Shown: positions 24,342 to 33,187, numbered from the stretch's first letter. The stretch: 64,000 nt of DNA from Planotetraspora kaengkrachanensis (GCF_016862895.1 NZ_BONV01000008.1:91390-155389); one strand, 5' to 3'. The notes: generated by a model not told the origin, from the sequence alone. Numbers and translations: made by a program.

Positions 24342-25037
24342 CTACGCGGGCGGCGCCGTCCCCGTCGCTGCCGTCATCGTCGGGGGCGGCCCGTTCACCG
24401 GCGCAGGCTCCTCACCTGGCTCGGCCGGTCGAATCCACATCTCCGGGGTGATGAACAGTCCGGTCGCCTCGACCAGCGGCGTGCCGTCGGGAAGGGCGAT
24501 CGAACCGTCCGCCCACGTCTTGCGCCCCTCGCCGCGGGTGACCGCGGCCGTGGCCACGACCCGCTCGCCGTACGGCACCCGCCGCTTGTAGCGGATGGTC
24601 AGCGTGCCCGTCACGCCGCCCCGGCCGGAGGCCGCCACGGCGTCTCCGAGCAGGTGATCGAGGATCAACGCGCTCACGCCGCCGTGCACCCCGGCGGGCG
24701 GCCCCTCGTGGATGGGCCTGAAGTTCACCTCCGCGCGGGAGCCTCCCTCCGGTGGGCGCTCGACCTCCAGGGGCAGGGCGTGGGGGTTGCACGCGCCAGT
24801 GACGGCGTTGCCGAGATGCCGGAACGTTCCGTCAGGGGCGAACTCGTGCGGCAACGGGGTGTCGCGCCGGACGGCCCGGAGGCGCTCGGTGATGGCCACG
24901 AGTTCGGCGGTCACGGCCGCGATCTCGGTCTCGTCCACGTCGGTCAGCACGACCGCGTCCATCAGTTCCCTGGTCTGCTGGGACAACACCGCCAGGGCCG
25001 CCAGTTGCGCTTCCCCGTTGGCGAGTTCGATCGTCAT
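24342..25037 (-). CDS. PaaI-type hotdog thioesterase
   Basis: 231 residues. The N-terminal half is a helical extension (QTRELMDAVVLTDVDE), and the hotdog domain follows with the PaaI signature GVHGGVSALILDHLLGDAV, where the His-Gly and Asp take part in acyl-CoA thioester hydrolysis. Related two-part thioesterases occur in steroid-degrading actinomycetes. A KstR-type operator overlaps the leaderless promoter, so the enzyme is probably part of cholesterol/steroid catabolism and would release a CoA from a steroid or side-chain intermediate. Substrate is inferred from regulation only. Confidence 0.82.
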   Translation of the reverse strand: MTIELANGEAQLAALAVLSQQTRELMDAVVLTDVDETEIAAVTAELVAITERLRAVRRDTPLPHEFAPDGTFRHLGNAVTGACNPHALPLEVERPPEGGSRAEVNFRPIHEGPPAGVHGGVSALILDHLLGDAVAASGRGGVTGTLTIRYKRRVPYGERVVATAAVTRGEGRKTWADGSIALPDGTPLVEATGLFITPEMWIRPAEPGEEPAPVNGPPPTMTAATGTAPPA

Positions 25038-25044
25038 GGCGCCG

Positions 25045-25063
25045 ATTCTAGAACATGTTCTAG
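25045..25063 (-). promoter_or_regulatory. KstR-type operator on a leaderless promoter
   Basis: CTAGAACATGTTCTAG (25048-25063) is a perfect 16-bp palindrome and fits the KstR consensus TnnAACnnGTTnnA. On the - strand its end overlaps a -10 element TAGAAT (25045-25050), 7 nt before the thioesterase ATG. Repression by a KstR protein is the obvious reading; no kstR gene is in the window. Confidence 0.72.
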
Positions 25064-25078
25064 CCCGGCTCGACCGGT

Positions 25079-25190
25079 TTGTTCATGTTTAGGTAAATAA
25101 ATTTGACTTTGTCTAGATATAGTCCGTTTTGCGAAGGTAGCGTCCCTCGTCACCAGGATCCCCTCGCCGAACGACAGGCCCACCCTTCGC
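25079..25190. other. AT-rich intergenic patch before the CHAP gene
   Basis: About 55 bp (25079-25135) of strikingly AT-rich sequence with AAATAAATTTGACTTTG and TCTAGATATAG in a GC-rich genome. A TTGACT hexamer occurs at 25103-25108, but no -10 hexamer lies at a usual distance. Probably the promoter region of the CHAP gene; nothing more definite is visible. Confidence 0.3.
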
Positions 25191-26723
25191 ATGAGCCCCG
25201 AGATGAAGAAACTCCTCCACCTCCTGCAGTCCCAGGTCGGGTACAGCGAGCACGCAGGGGGCTCCACCAAGTTCGGGCACTGGTACGACTCCGTCGAGAA
25301 CGACGCCGACTACACCAGCCAGCCGTGGTGCGACATGTTCCTGTCGTGGGGGGCGCACAAGCTCGGCTACGCCCACTGGTTCGGGCAGTTCGCCTACACG
25401 GTCGGCCACGCACGGTGGTTCAAGCAGCACCACGCCTGGGGGTCCGTCCCCGTGCCCGGCGCCGTCGTCTTCTTCGACTGGGCGGGGACGGGCACGATCG
25501 ACGGCATCGACCACGTGGGCATCGTCGCCTCGGTCGACGGGAAGAAGATCCACACCATCGAGGGCAACACCGGCGGCGGGGAGGTCCTCGAGCAGGTCCG
25601 CGACCAGAGTTCGGTCGTGGGATACGGGTACCCGGACAAGATCAAGACACGTCAGGACGTGAAGGTCGAGCAGGAGGCGCGAGCCGTCGCCGCCGCGACC
25701 GCCCACCAGACGATGTCACTGCCTCCGGCCGCCCCCCGGCCCGCCGCGACGCCCTCCCCCGCACCCACGACGCACCACCTGTCGCGCGCGAGCCAGGCGA
25801 CGTCCGCGCAAACCGAACTCTCCGCCGCCCCCGCTCTGAGCACGGACTCCCTGGCGGGCGGCACGCCGGCGACCGTGCAGGCAGAGGTGACAGGCACCGC
25901 GCCCGGAACGTGGACGGCGGCCCACAGCGATCCCGACGCCAAGACGGTGTCCCGGACGACGACGCACACGGGCTCGTTGACGGGGTCGCACACGGTGCCC
26001 GCCGCCGTCTATGAGCCCGCGTCGACCAGGACCGTCGCCGACTTCCAGCCGCTCCCGAGCATCCCGCCGCAACTCGGCGAAACGGCGGTCATCACCCCGC
26101 TGCTCGTCGCGGTGCTGGCCGCCGCCTACTTCAAGATGCGCCGAGGTTCCGTACGGCATGCGGTGGCCGACGGGGACGCGCAGGCGGTCGTCGACTCACC
26201 GGCCCCGAGCCGTGCACCTGGGCACGGGGAGGCGGGAGAGCCGGGCGGATGGTTCATCCCCGCCCGGACGTACGCCGTCGCCGACCGGGCGAACCTGTCC
26301 GCGCGCCCACCATGGACGGCCGCGCCCGTGGACCGACCGGCCACGCCACCACCGCCGTCCCAGGAACAGCCTGATCAGAGTGCGACCTCCGACCAGCCTT
26401 CGCGCTCCCGACCGAGCCTCTACCAGGGCAGCGACGGTCTGGCCGACGCGCTCCAGGCCTTCTGGACCACGAACCTGGGGGACGAGATCCCGGACGGTCC
26501 GACCATCCCGATCCCGGCCGGCACGCCCGCCCCGGTCGAGCAGCCGGCATCTGCCGGCGAACCCAGGCCGGAGCATCGGGAAGTGCCGCGCGCGCGATGG
26601 GCGGACGGGTCGCCGGCGCCGGCCGAGCGCCCCGCGCCAGAGGCCGAGCGCCCCGCTCCAGAGGAGCGGCCGTCTCCCGTGCCTCCGCGCCGCACCAAGG
26701 GCGGGCGTCACCGCAAGTCCTGA
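25191..26723 (+). CDS. CHAP-domain amidase/endopeptidase with internal membrane helix
   Basis: 510 residues. Residues 1-140 form a CHAP (NlpC/P60-like) domain: catalytic Cys47 in QPWCDMF, His108 in GIDHVGIV, and Glu124/Asn126 in TIEGN. A Pro/Thr/Ala-rich stretch follows, then a hydrophobic helix at 299-314 with basic residues after it (KMRRGS), then a long Pro/Glu-rich tail ending in a basic cluster. There is no N-terminal signal peptide. If the single helix is a reverse signal-anchor, the CHAP domain would face the cell wall. Peptidoglycan cleavage is the family role; the topology is uncertain. Confidence 0.8.
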   Translation: MSPEMKKLLHLLQSQVGYSEHAGGSTKFGHWYDSVENDADYTSQPWCDMFLSWGAHKLGYAHWFGQFAYTVGHARWFKQHHAWGSVPVPGAVVFFDWAGTGTIDGIDHVGIVASVDGKKIHTIEGNTGGGEVLEQVRDQSSVVGYGYPDKIKTRQDVKVEQEARAVAAATAHQTMSLPPAAPRPAATPSPAPTTHHLSRASQATSAQTELSAAPALSTDSLAGGTPATVQAEVTGTAPGTWTAAHSDPDAKTVSRTTTHTGSLTGSHTVPAAVYEPASTRTVADFQPLPSIPPQLGETAVITPLLVAVLAAAYFKMRRGSVRHAVADGDAQAVVDSPAPSRAPGHGEAGEPGGWFIPARTYAVADRANLSARPPWTAAPVDRPATPPPPSQEQPDQSATSDQPSRSRPSLYQGSDGLADALQAFWTTNLGDEIPDGPTIPIPAGTPAPVEQPASAGEPRPEHREVPRARWADGSPAPAERPAPEAERPAPEERPSPVPPRRTKGGRHRKS

Positions 26724-26732
26724 CTCCTCTCG

Positions 26733-26776
26733 CCCCACACGAGCTCTCACCCCACACGAGCTCCCGCCCCACGAGC
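26733..26776. repeat. short 17-bp tandem repeat
   Basis: CCCCACACGAGCTC occurs at 26733-26746 and again 17 bp later at 26750-26763, followed by a partial third copy. It lies just downstream of the CHAP gene, in the gap before the end of the acyl-CoA dehydrogenase gene. Confidence 0.6.
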
Positions 26777-26842
26777 CGGCCCGTCGTGATCCCCTGTCGC
26801 GAGTGGCGCCTCCCGCGGGCCGACTGGCAGCCTTCCCGGCGG

Positions 26843-27961
26843 TCACAGCTCCCGGGGCAGGCCGGATACGAGGGCGGAGTCTCCCAGGGCGGCGGCGCGC
26901 AGGCGAGCCCGATGGACCCCCGTGTCCCCGTAGGCGGATGCCAGCGACCACACCCGGGCAAGCCACAACGGCAGGGCCGGCTCCTCGGCGTACCCCGCGG
27001 ACCCGTAGACGCGCAACGCCGTCTCCGCGGCCCTCGTCGCAGCTTCGCCCGCGCTCGCCTTGGCGGCGCTGACCACCCGGCCCAGCCCCGACGGCTCGAC
27101 AGCGCCACGTGCGACCTGATCCACGACCGCCGCCGCCGTGTAGACGAGCGGCGCGGCGAGATCGATCGCGGTCGCGACGTCGGCGAGCCGCCGCGTGACC
27201 GCATGGAAGGCGGGCGTGGGCAAGCCGGACCGCCTCCTGCTTGCGGCGTGCTCGGCGGAGACCTCCAGCACGTGCCTGGCCAGTCCCACCAGCTGCCCGG
27301 CCACCGCGACGGTCGCCCCCGCCGACGCGAGCGCGGAGGCGGCCATCAGCGAACGGCCGGCCGAAGGACGGGCAGTCGAGAAGCGGTCCGTCGAGGGATG
27401 GCCGGTCGACGGGCGGGCCGTCTCCGCCGGACCGCGCTCTCCCTCCCCGACGGCCACGCTGAACAGGCGGCGCACGGGATCCGCCCCGGCCTGCGGCGTC
27501 AGCCGCACCTCTGCCGCGGGGACGACCTCCGTCTCGCCGTGCCGTTCCAGGACGAGCAGGTCGGCGAGGTCGGCGTCCGGTGCGTGGACCTGGTCACCGA
27601 GGCGGGCGGACACGCACAGCTTCCCCGCTGCCAGTTGGCCGAGCAGGTCCCCGTCGCGCACGAGCAGCGGGGCCACGACCGCCGTCTCCACGACCGGGCC
27701 GGGCAACGCGGCCCGGCCGGTCTCCTCGAACGCCAAAATGGAGCCGGCGAGCCCGCGGCCCAGGCCGTCATGCTCCTCCGGCACGAGCATGCCGAAGAAC
27801 CCCAGGTCCGCGAGTTGCGGCCACGCGGGGAGCCGCCCCTCCCTTCGCAGGGCACGGCCCGCCTCCCGTACGGCTGCCGCGGGACAGTTCTCCGCGAGCA
27901 CCTCCCGCACCGCGAAGGCGAACGCGAGCTGGTCGTCGGGGAAGGGGAAGTTCGTCTCCAC
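26843..27961 (-). CDS. acyl-CoA dehydrogenase family protein
   Basis: 372 residues from a GTG at 27961; the frame extends upstream but lacks the usual start pattern, whereas residues after the GTG read FPFPDDQLAFAFAVREVL, the standard ACAD N-terminus. The middle and C-terminal domains are present (EEHDGLGRGLAGSILAFEE; SAEHAASRRRSG; ALRVYGSAGYAEEPALPLW). The C-terminal pattern is that of the smaller FadE subunits that work as heteromeric pairs, so a partner subunit may lie elsewhere. Residues 181-200 form a five-residue repeat insertion, an unusual feature. The start lacks a clear ribosome binding site. Confidence 0.8.
   Translation of the reverse strand: METNFPFPDDQLAFAFAVREVLAENCPAAAVREAGRALRREGRLPAWPQLADLGFFGMLVPEEHDGLGRGLAGSILAFEETGRAALPGPVVETAVVAPLLVRDGDLLGQLAAGKLCVSARLGDQVHAPDADLADLLVLERHGETEVVPAAEVRLTPQAGADPVRRLFSVAVGEGERGPAETARPSTGHPSTDRFSTARPSAGRSLMAASALASAGATVAVAGQLVGLARHVLEVSAEHAASRRRSGLPTPAFHAVTRRLADVATAIDLAAPLVYTAAAVVDQVARGAVEPSGLGRVVSAAKASAGEAATRAAETALRVYGSAGYAEEPALPLWLARVWSLASAYGDTGVHRARLRAAALGDSALVSGLPREL
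27347..27421. repeat. 15-bp minisatellite inside the acyl-CoA dehydrogenase gene
   Basis: On the coding strand, four 15-bp units encode TARPS, TGHPS, TDRFS and TARPS, followed by a fifth, degenerate unit AGRSL. The repeat is in frame and adds a Ser/Thr/Pro-rich loop to the enzyme. Confidence 0.7.
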
Positions 27962-28151
27962 ACTTCGACATGTACGGCGTGCACGGGGAGCGCGCCATGG
28001 CGAAGGCTGCCAAGGCTGCACCGAGAGCCGGACATCACCCACTAGATGCGGATGAATCGGGATCCGCCTTAACCAACACACCACCGGGAATTATCGACAC
28101 GACGTTGGGTCTTGTAGGCGACTGGTGACACACACATCTGAGGGAGACGAC

Positions 28152-28565
28152 ATGTCAGCGATCTACACCGCGGTCGGCACCGCCACCGGACGCGAGGGCC
28201 GCGCCCGCACGAACGACGGCAAGCTCGACCTGCGACTGTCCCGGCCCGTGGAGATGGGCGGCGACGGCGAGGGCACCAACCCCGAGCAGTTGTTCGCCAT
28301 GGGGTACTCCGCCTGTTTCGCCAGCGCCCTCTCGCTCGTCGCCAAGCGGATGAAGGTGGACGCATCCGACGCCTCGGTGACCGCCGAGGTGAGCCTCCTC
28401 CCCGTGGAAGGCGGCCGGTTCGGCCTGGGTGTGGTGCTCCGGGTCGAACTGCCCGACGAGCTTCAGGGCGAGGTGGGCACCGAGCTTGTCGAGACGGCTC
28501 ACCAGGTCTGCCCCTACTCCAACGCCACGCGCGGCAACATCCCCGTCGATCTCGTCATCGAATAA
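28152..28565 (+). CDS. ohr: organic hydroperoxide resistance protein (Ohr/OsmC family)
   Basis: 137 residues from an ATG preceded by AGGGAG. The two redox cysteines are at 55 (GYSACFASAL) and 120 (HQVCPYSNATRGN), in the Ohr spacing, and the C-terminal NIPVDLVIE is typical. It reduces organic and fatty-acid hydroperoxides using a lipoyl or thiol donor. No OhrR gene lies adjacent, unlike many bacteria. The 190-bp gap between the acyl-CoA dehydrogenase start and this gene shows no other gene. Confidence 0.9.
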   Translation: MSAIYTAVGTATGREGRARTNDGKLDLRLSRPVEMGGDGEGTNPEQLFAMGYSACFASALSLVAKRMKVDASDASVTAEVSLLPVEGGRFGLGVVLRVELPDELQGEVGTELVETAHQVCPYSNATRGNIPVDLVIE

Positions 28566-28682
28566 ACACGGAACCGCTTGCGATCACGGCCATCCGGCGT
28601 CACATTTCCTGTGAACGTTCAAGCATTGCGCCGCGTCCTACTCGTACAAGAGGAACGGGTGTGAAGGGGGTGACCGCCGGCC

Positions 28683-31289
28683 GTGGATTCGCCTGTGGTC
28701 ACTGTGGGCCGCGCCGACATTCTGGACAAGGTGGTCGCCGCGCTTTCTGAGACGCCGCGGATGGTCCTCATCGGGGGCGAGCCCGGCATCGGGAAGACGC
28801 ATCTCCTCGGCGAGGTGATCGGGCGGCTTCCCGACTTCCGCGTGCTGCGCGGCCAGGCCAGGGAGCTCGACGGAGGCCTGGCCTACGCGCCGCTCGCGGG
28901 GGCGTTCGCGATGCTGGCCGAGGAGGCGCCGAGCGGCCTCGCCGAGCTGTACGGCGCGATCGACGAGGCGGCGCTCGGCCACTCCCCCGTGGCCCCTGCC
29001 GTGCTCGCCGCCCAGCTGCTCGAATCTCTGCCCGGCCGCACGCTGGTCGCCATCGACGATCTTCACCTCGCCGACGCCGACACGCTCAGCGTGCTCCGCC
29101 GGCTCCCGCGCCTTGTCCCGCGCGTGGCCGTCCTGGGCACCGCGCGCCGGCCTCCTGCCCTCGAGGTGGACCTGGCCGTCCGGCTGGAGCCGCTGTCGAT
29201 GCAGGAGGTGGCCGGGCTCGTCACCACCGTGCTCGGCCGCACGCCCAGCGAGACCATCGTCAGGCGCGTGCACATGATCAGCCGGGGCAACCCGTGGTTC
29301 GCCCAGGAGGCGGTGCTGAGCCTGGTCCAGGGCGGCGCCGTGTGGTCGGCCGACCCGGGCGCCCGGCGGGGCGCCATCCTGCGCCGCCTGTTCCAGCGCG
29401 ACCAGGGCGGCCGTACCCTCGCGAGGGTGCTCGCCGCGTTGTCGCGGACGCGGGAGAGCACCGACCTCGAGCCACTCGCCGAGCTCGCCGGCCTCGGGGC
29501 GCGCGAGGCGGAGCACGCCTTCGACGGCCTCGTCCGCGACGGCGTCGTCACGCGCACCCCCGAGGGTTACGCCCTGGCCCACCCGCTCGTCGCCCAGGCC
29601 CTGTACGACGACCTCGGAGTGACGGAACGGCGCAGGGTGCACACCCGGATCGCCGAACGCCTGCAGCGGGAGGGGCTGGCCGGGACCCGCCGCGTCCTCG
29701 AGTGGGCCGCGCACGTCGCCGAGGGCGGCTCCCCCGACGAGGCGCTGAAGGCGATGATGCACGCCGCCAAACTCACCCGCTGGACGGCGCCGCTGTCGGC
29801 CGCCCACTGGTACGGCAGGGCTGCGGAGATCGCCGACGACAAGGGCGACCTGCTGGCCAGGCAGGCGATGTCCTACTGGAAGGGCTCCCGGCCCGCGCTG
29901 GCGCTGAACTCGGGGCAGCGTGCGCTAGCCGTGCTGCCCCCGGGGCGCAGGCACACGCGCACGGCCTGCACCGCCGTCGCGGCCGCCCACGCGATGGGAT
30001 GGTACGAGGTGGCCCTGGCCGTGGCCGCACGGCAGCTTCCCCACGCCGACGACCCGACGGCGCTGCTCGCGCAACAGGCGCTGATCAAGGCCGAACTGGG
30101 CCATCCGGACGCCGATCTGGTCCGGCGCGCGCAGGAGGGCCTGCCCGACTGCCCGCCCGAGGATCGCGTCATCGCGGCAGGCTCGCTCGCCATCCGGGCG
30201 GTGATCCAGGGCGACTGGGCGGCGACGCAGAGGTCCGTCGACGACCTCCTCGGATACTCCGCGGCCCTGCCGCCAGGCGCCCGGCTGGCGGCCCTGGAGT
30301 CCGCCGCCCACGTGATGTCCGTGGCCGGGCTGCGCTCGCGGACCATCGATCTGCTCGCCCAGGCTGAGCAGATCCACCGGGGTCTGGGCTGGCACGACAT
30401 CGCCGGCCAATACGTGCGGACGATGGCGGTGACGCGGCGGCTCAGCGGCGAATGGGACCAGGCGCTCGACGAGATCGCCGCCGGCGCCGGCGCTATGGCG
30501 GAGGCCGGGCTGCTGGAGAACCTCGGGCTGCTGCGGAACATCCAGCTCGACATCCTGCTCGACCAGGGCAAGACCGACGAGGCGGAGGCCGTCCTGGCCG
30601 ACCCTCCGCCCGAGTGCCCCATGCAGACGGGGCTGCGCAGCACGTCACGGGCCAGGCTCGCGCTGCTGCGCGGCGACCGGGCCACGGCGCGGCGCGAGCT
30701 GGACAACGCCGTCGGGTGCGGCATCCCCGACGTGCTCCACCGGGCTCTCGCCGTACAGGTGCTGCTGCACGTGTCGTCGGGCGACGAGGCGTCGGCGCGC
30801 GGGGCCGCCGCGCGGCTCGCGGAACACGCGGCCACCGGGACGCCGCGCGCGCAGCTCGCCGCCGACCTGGCGATGGGCCGCGCGTTCGGCGACCGGGCCC
30901 GGGCCGACGCGGCGCTGGAGAAGGCGCGCGCGGACGGCCTGCCGTTCGAGGAGGCGCAGGCCCGGTTCGTCCTCGGGGTGCTCGGCGACCACATCCAGCT
31001 GACCCGGGCTCACTCGATCTTCGTCAGACTCGGCGCGACGCCGTGGCAGCGGGCGGCGGAGCGCCGCATGCGCGAGGCCGGGCTCGCCCCCACCGCCGAC
31101 AGCGGTCTGACCCCGAGCGAGCGCCGTGTTATCGCGCTGGTCGCCGACGGCCTCAGCAATCCGCAGATCGCCGAGGAGCTGCACTACAGCCGCAAGACCG
31201 TGGAGGTCTACCTCACCCGCGTCTACGCGAAGACCGGCCTGCGATCCCGCGTGGAGCTGGCGCTCGCCGTGGAACGCGGGGAGCTCTAG
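28683..31289 (+). CDS. LAL-type LuxR-family transcriptional regulator with AAA/NACHT-like ATPase
   Basis: 868 residues. N-terminal P-loop ATPase with Walker A GGEPGIGKT (31-39) and Walker B LVAIDDLH (about 122-129), a central helical TPR-like region (about 330-790) and a C-terminal LuxR helix-turn-helix (about 806-868: LTPSERRVIALVADG, then NPQIAEELHYSRKTVEVYL). Large ATP-binding LuxR proteins act as pathway-specific activators, often for secondary metabolism or sugar use. Start GTG at 28683. The nearest downstream gene on the same strand, the alkylsulfatase-like enzyme 57 bp away, is a possible target. Confidence 0.88.
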   Translation: MDSPVVTVGRADILDKVVAALSETPRMVLIGGEPGIGKTHLLGEVIGRLPDFRVLRGQARELDGGLAYAPLAGAFAMLAEEAPSGLAELYGAIDEAALGHSPVAPAVLAAQLLESLPGRTLVAIDDLHLADADTLSVLRRLPRLVPRVAVLGTARRPPALEVDLAVRLEPLSMQEVAGLVTTVLGRTPSETIVRRVHMISRGNPWFAQEAVLSLVQGGAVWSADPGARRGAILRRLFQRDQGGRTLARVLAALSRTRESTDLEPLAELAGLGAREAEHAFDGLVRDGVVTRTPEGYALAHPLVAQALYDDLGVTERRRVHTRIAERLQREGLAGTRRVLEWAAHVAEGGSPDEALKAMMHAAKLTRWTAPLSAAHWYGRAAEIADDKGDLLARQAMSYWKGSRPALALNSGQRALAVLPPGRRHTRTACTAVAAAHAMGWYEVALAVAARQLPHADDPTALLAQQALIKAELGHPDADLVRRAQEGLPDCPPEDRVIAAGSLAIRAVIQGDWAATQRSVDDLLGYSAALPPGARLAALESAAHVMSVAGLRSRTIDLLAQAEQIHRGLGWHDIAGQYVRTMAVTRRLSGEWDQALDEIAAGAGAMAEAGLLENLGLLRNIQLDILLDQGKTDEAEAVLADPPPECPMQTGLRSTSRARLALLRGDRATARRELDNAVGCGIPDVLHRALAVQVLLHVSSGDEASARGAAARLAEHAATGTPRAQLAADLAMGRAFGDRARADAALEKARADGLPFEEAQARFVLGVLGDHIQLTRAHSIFVRLGATPWQRAAERRMREAGLAPTADSGLTPSERRVIALVADGLSNPQIAEELHYSRKTVEVYLTRVYAKTGLRSRVELALAVERGEL

Positions 31290-31346
31290 GTGTTCTAGGG
31301 ACCTCCCTACTGCCGTGGGAGGCGAGCGACCGCGAGTATCGAGGAC

Positions 31347-32669
31347 ATGACTTCGCCGATCCTCGAATACGCCGACAAGGTGTGGCGTGGGGTGGTGCGC
31401 GCCGACGAGGTGCCCCTCAGCGTCCTGCGCGCCGCCGGCGCCCAGGAACTGACGCACGGCGTGGCGATGTGGCCCGCGTTCGGCAACGTGTACGCGGTCC
31501 GGGGCGACGAGGGCCTGGCGCTGTTCGACACGGGCAACGCGGTCGACGCGCCGGCCATGTACCAGGCGATCAGGCGGTGGTCGGACCAGCCCATCAAGTA
31601 CGCGATCTTCTCGCACGGCCACATGGACCACGTCGCGGGCACCGAGGCGTTCGACGAGGAGGACGGGCCCAGGCCCATCGTCGTCGCCCATGAGGGCATC
31701 GCGAGACGGTTCGCCCGGTACGGCAGGACCGCCGGCTACAACTCGGTGATCGACCAGCGCCAGTTCGGCTTCATCCGGATGAGCTGGCCGACCAATTACC
31801 GGGTGCCCGACCTGACCTACCAGAACCGGATGAACCTGTCGCTGGGCGACGTCACCTTCCAGTTGCGGCACGCCCGCGGCGAGACCGACGACGCGACCTG
31901 GGCCTTCCTGCCCGAACGCGGCGTCCTGCTCACCGGCGACCTGTTCGTGTGGGTGGCGCCCAGCGCGGGCGGCCCGCAGAAGGTGCAGCGCTACCCCGAC
32001 GAGTGGGCCGTCGCGCTGCGCAAGATGGCCACCATGAACGCCGAGCTGCTGCTCCCCGGGCACGGACTGCCGATCGCGGGGGCCGATCGGGTGCGGCAGG
32101 CGCTCGTCGACACCGCCGACTACCTCGACAGCCTGGTCGAGCAGACACTCGACCTGATGAACGCCGGCGTCCGTCTGGACGAGATCCTGCACACCGTCAA
32201 GCCGCCGCGGGAGCTCGCCGACCGGGTCTATCTCAAACCGTTCTACGACGAGCCGGAGTTCATCGTCCGCAACATCTGGCGCCTGCACGGCGGATGGCAC
32301 GACGGCAACCCCGCCCATCTCAAGCCGGCGCCGGACGCGGTGTTCGCCAAGGCCGTCGCCGAGCTGGCCTCGGGCGCGGCCTCGCTCGCCGGGCGGGCCA
32401 TCGTGGCGGCGGCCGACGGTGACCTGCGGCTCGCGTCCCAGCTCGCGGAGCTCGCCGCGCAGGCCGACCCCGAGGACCACAAGGTGCACGAGATCAGGGC
32501 ACGCGTCTACGCCCTTCGTGTGCAGAACGAGACGGGTGCGCTGGCGCGCGGCATCTTCGCCTGGGCGGCGGCCGAGTCCCGAAGCAAGATCACTGGCCTG
32601 GACATCCTCGACGTGTACCACGAGGTGGCCGGCGGCCAGATGTGGTGGATACCGGGCGCTGCCCGGTGA
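31347..32669 (+). CDS. MBL-fold hydrolase, alkylsulfatase-like
   Basis: 440 residues. Metallo-beta-lactamase domain with the zinc motif HGHMDH at 90-95 and further ligands in HARGETDDA, TGDLF and LPGHGLP. The C-terminal part (TLDLMNAGVRLDEILHTV, then HGGWHDGNPAHLKP) matches the dimerisation domain of SdsA1-type alkylsulfatases, which remove sulfate from alkyl chains. The SCP2-like third domain of full-length SdsA1 is missing, so it is a short version whose substrate may differ. No signal peptide. Confidence 0.82.
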   Translation: MTSPILEYADKVWRGVVRADEVPLSVLRAAGAQELTHGVAMWPAFGNVYAVRGDEGLALFDTGNAVDAPAMYQAIRRWSDQPIKYAIFSHGHMDHVAGTEAFDEEDGPRPIVVAHEGIARRFARYGRTAGYNSVIDQRQFGFIRMSWPTNYRVPDLTYQNRMNLSLGDVTFQLRHARGETDDATWAFLPERGVLLTGDLFVWVAPSAGGPQKVQRYPDEWAVALRKMATMNAELLLPGHGLPIAGADRVRQALVDTADYLDSLVEQTLDLMNAGVRLDEILHTVKPPRELADRVYLKPFYDEPEFIVRNIWRLHGGWHDGNPAHLKPAPDAVFAKAVAELASGAASLAGRAIVAAADGDLRLASQLAELAAQADPEDHKVHEIRARVYALRVQNETGALARGIFAWAAAESRSKITGLDILDVYHEVAGGQMWWIPGAAR

Positions 32670-32735
32670 CCCTGCCAGGCGGGCGTGCGGAGGGGTCACG
32701 CCCGCCCCGCAGGTCTTCTCCACCCCCCACTCGCC

Positions 32736-33187
32736 GTGATCATGCACACATTCGGTGACATGCCCACCGACCTGCACTCTCTTTGTTTGTGATCATGCAC
32801 AGGTTCGTGCAATCCCCGCGCGACCAGTGCATTCACTGGTCGTGATCATGCGCACATTCGGTGACGTGCCCGCCGACCTGCAGATCGCTCGTTCGTGATC
32901 ATGCACAGGTTCGGCGCGACACCACTCGACCTGCGCGTACGCCTACGGTGATCATGCAGTTGAGCAGACGTCCACACCCCCGCCGGCACAACCGCCTCTC
33001 GCACGACGAGCAAACACTGCATGATCACGAAATGGATCCAGCCAGGCCAGGACCCGAGTCTCCGAAAGAGTGCATGATCACGCCTCGCAGAGAACCAGGT
33101 CAACGGGGACCTCTCCGAACTCGTGCATGATCACCAACAAAGAAGGGACAGCTCGCAGCGCAGGCCGCCGAACCTGTGCATGATCAC
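32736..33187. repeat. mirrored array of 53-bp-period repeats (core GTGATCATGCAC)
   Basis: Nine copies of a 12-bp core. On the + strand, cores start at 32736, 32789, 32842, 32895 and 32948, exactly 53 bp apart. On the - strand, cores start at 33187, 33134, 33081 and 33028, again exactly 53 bp apart. The two series are in mirror register: each pair of starts sums to 65923. Within a unit, TTCG at positions 16-19 and GACCTG at 34-39 are also conserved, while the rest varies. The period is not a multiple of three, so it is not coding. The array fills most of the 546-bp gap between the MBL gene and the HipA-like kinase gene. Confidence 0.9.

Noticed and set aside
32846..33130. Two overlapping small reading frames inside the repeat array
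   Set aside because: The 53-bp period shifts frame at every unit, there are no ribosome binding sites, and the products are low-complexity Arg/Pro peptides.
32736..33187. CRISPR array
   Set aside because: The conserved core is only 12 bp (about 20 bp with TTCG), orientation flips halfway, further conserved bases lie inside the would-be spacers, and no cas genes are near.
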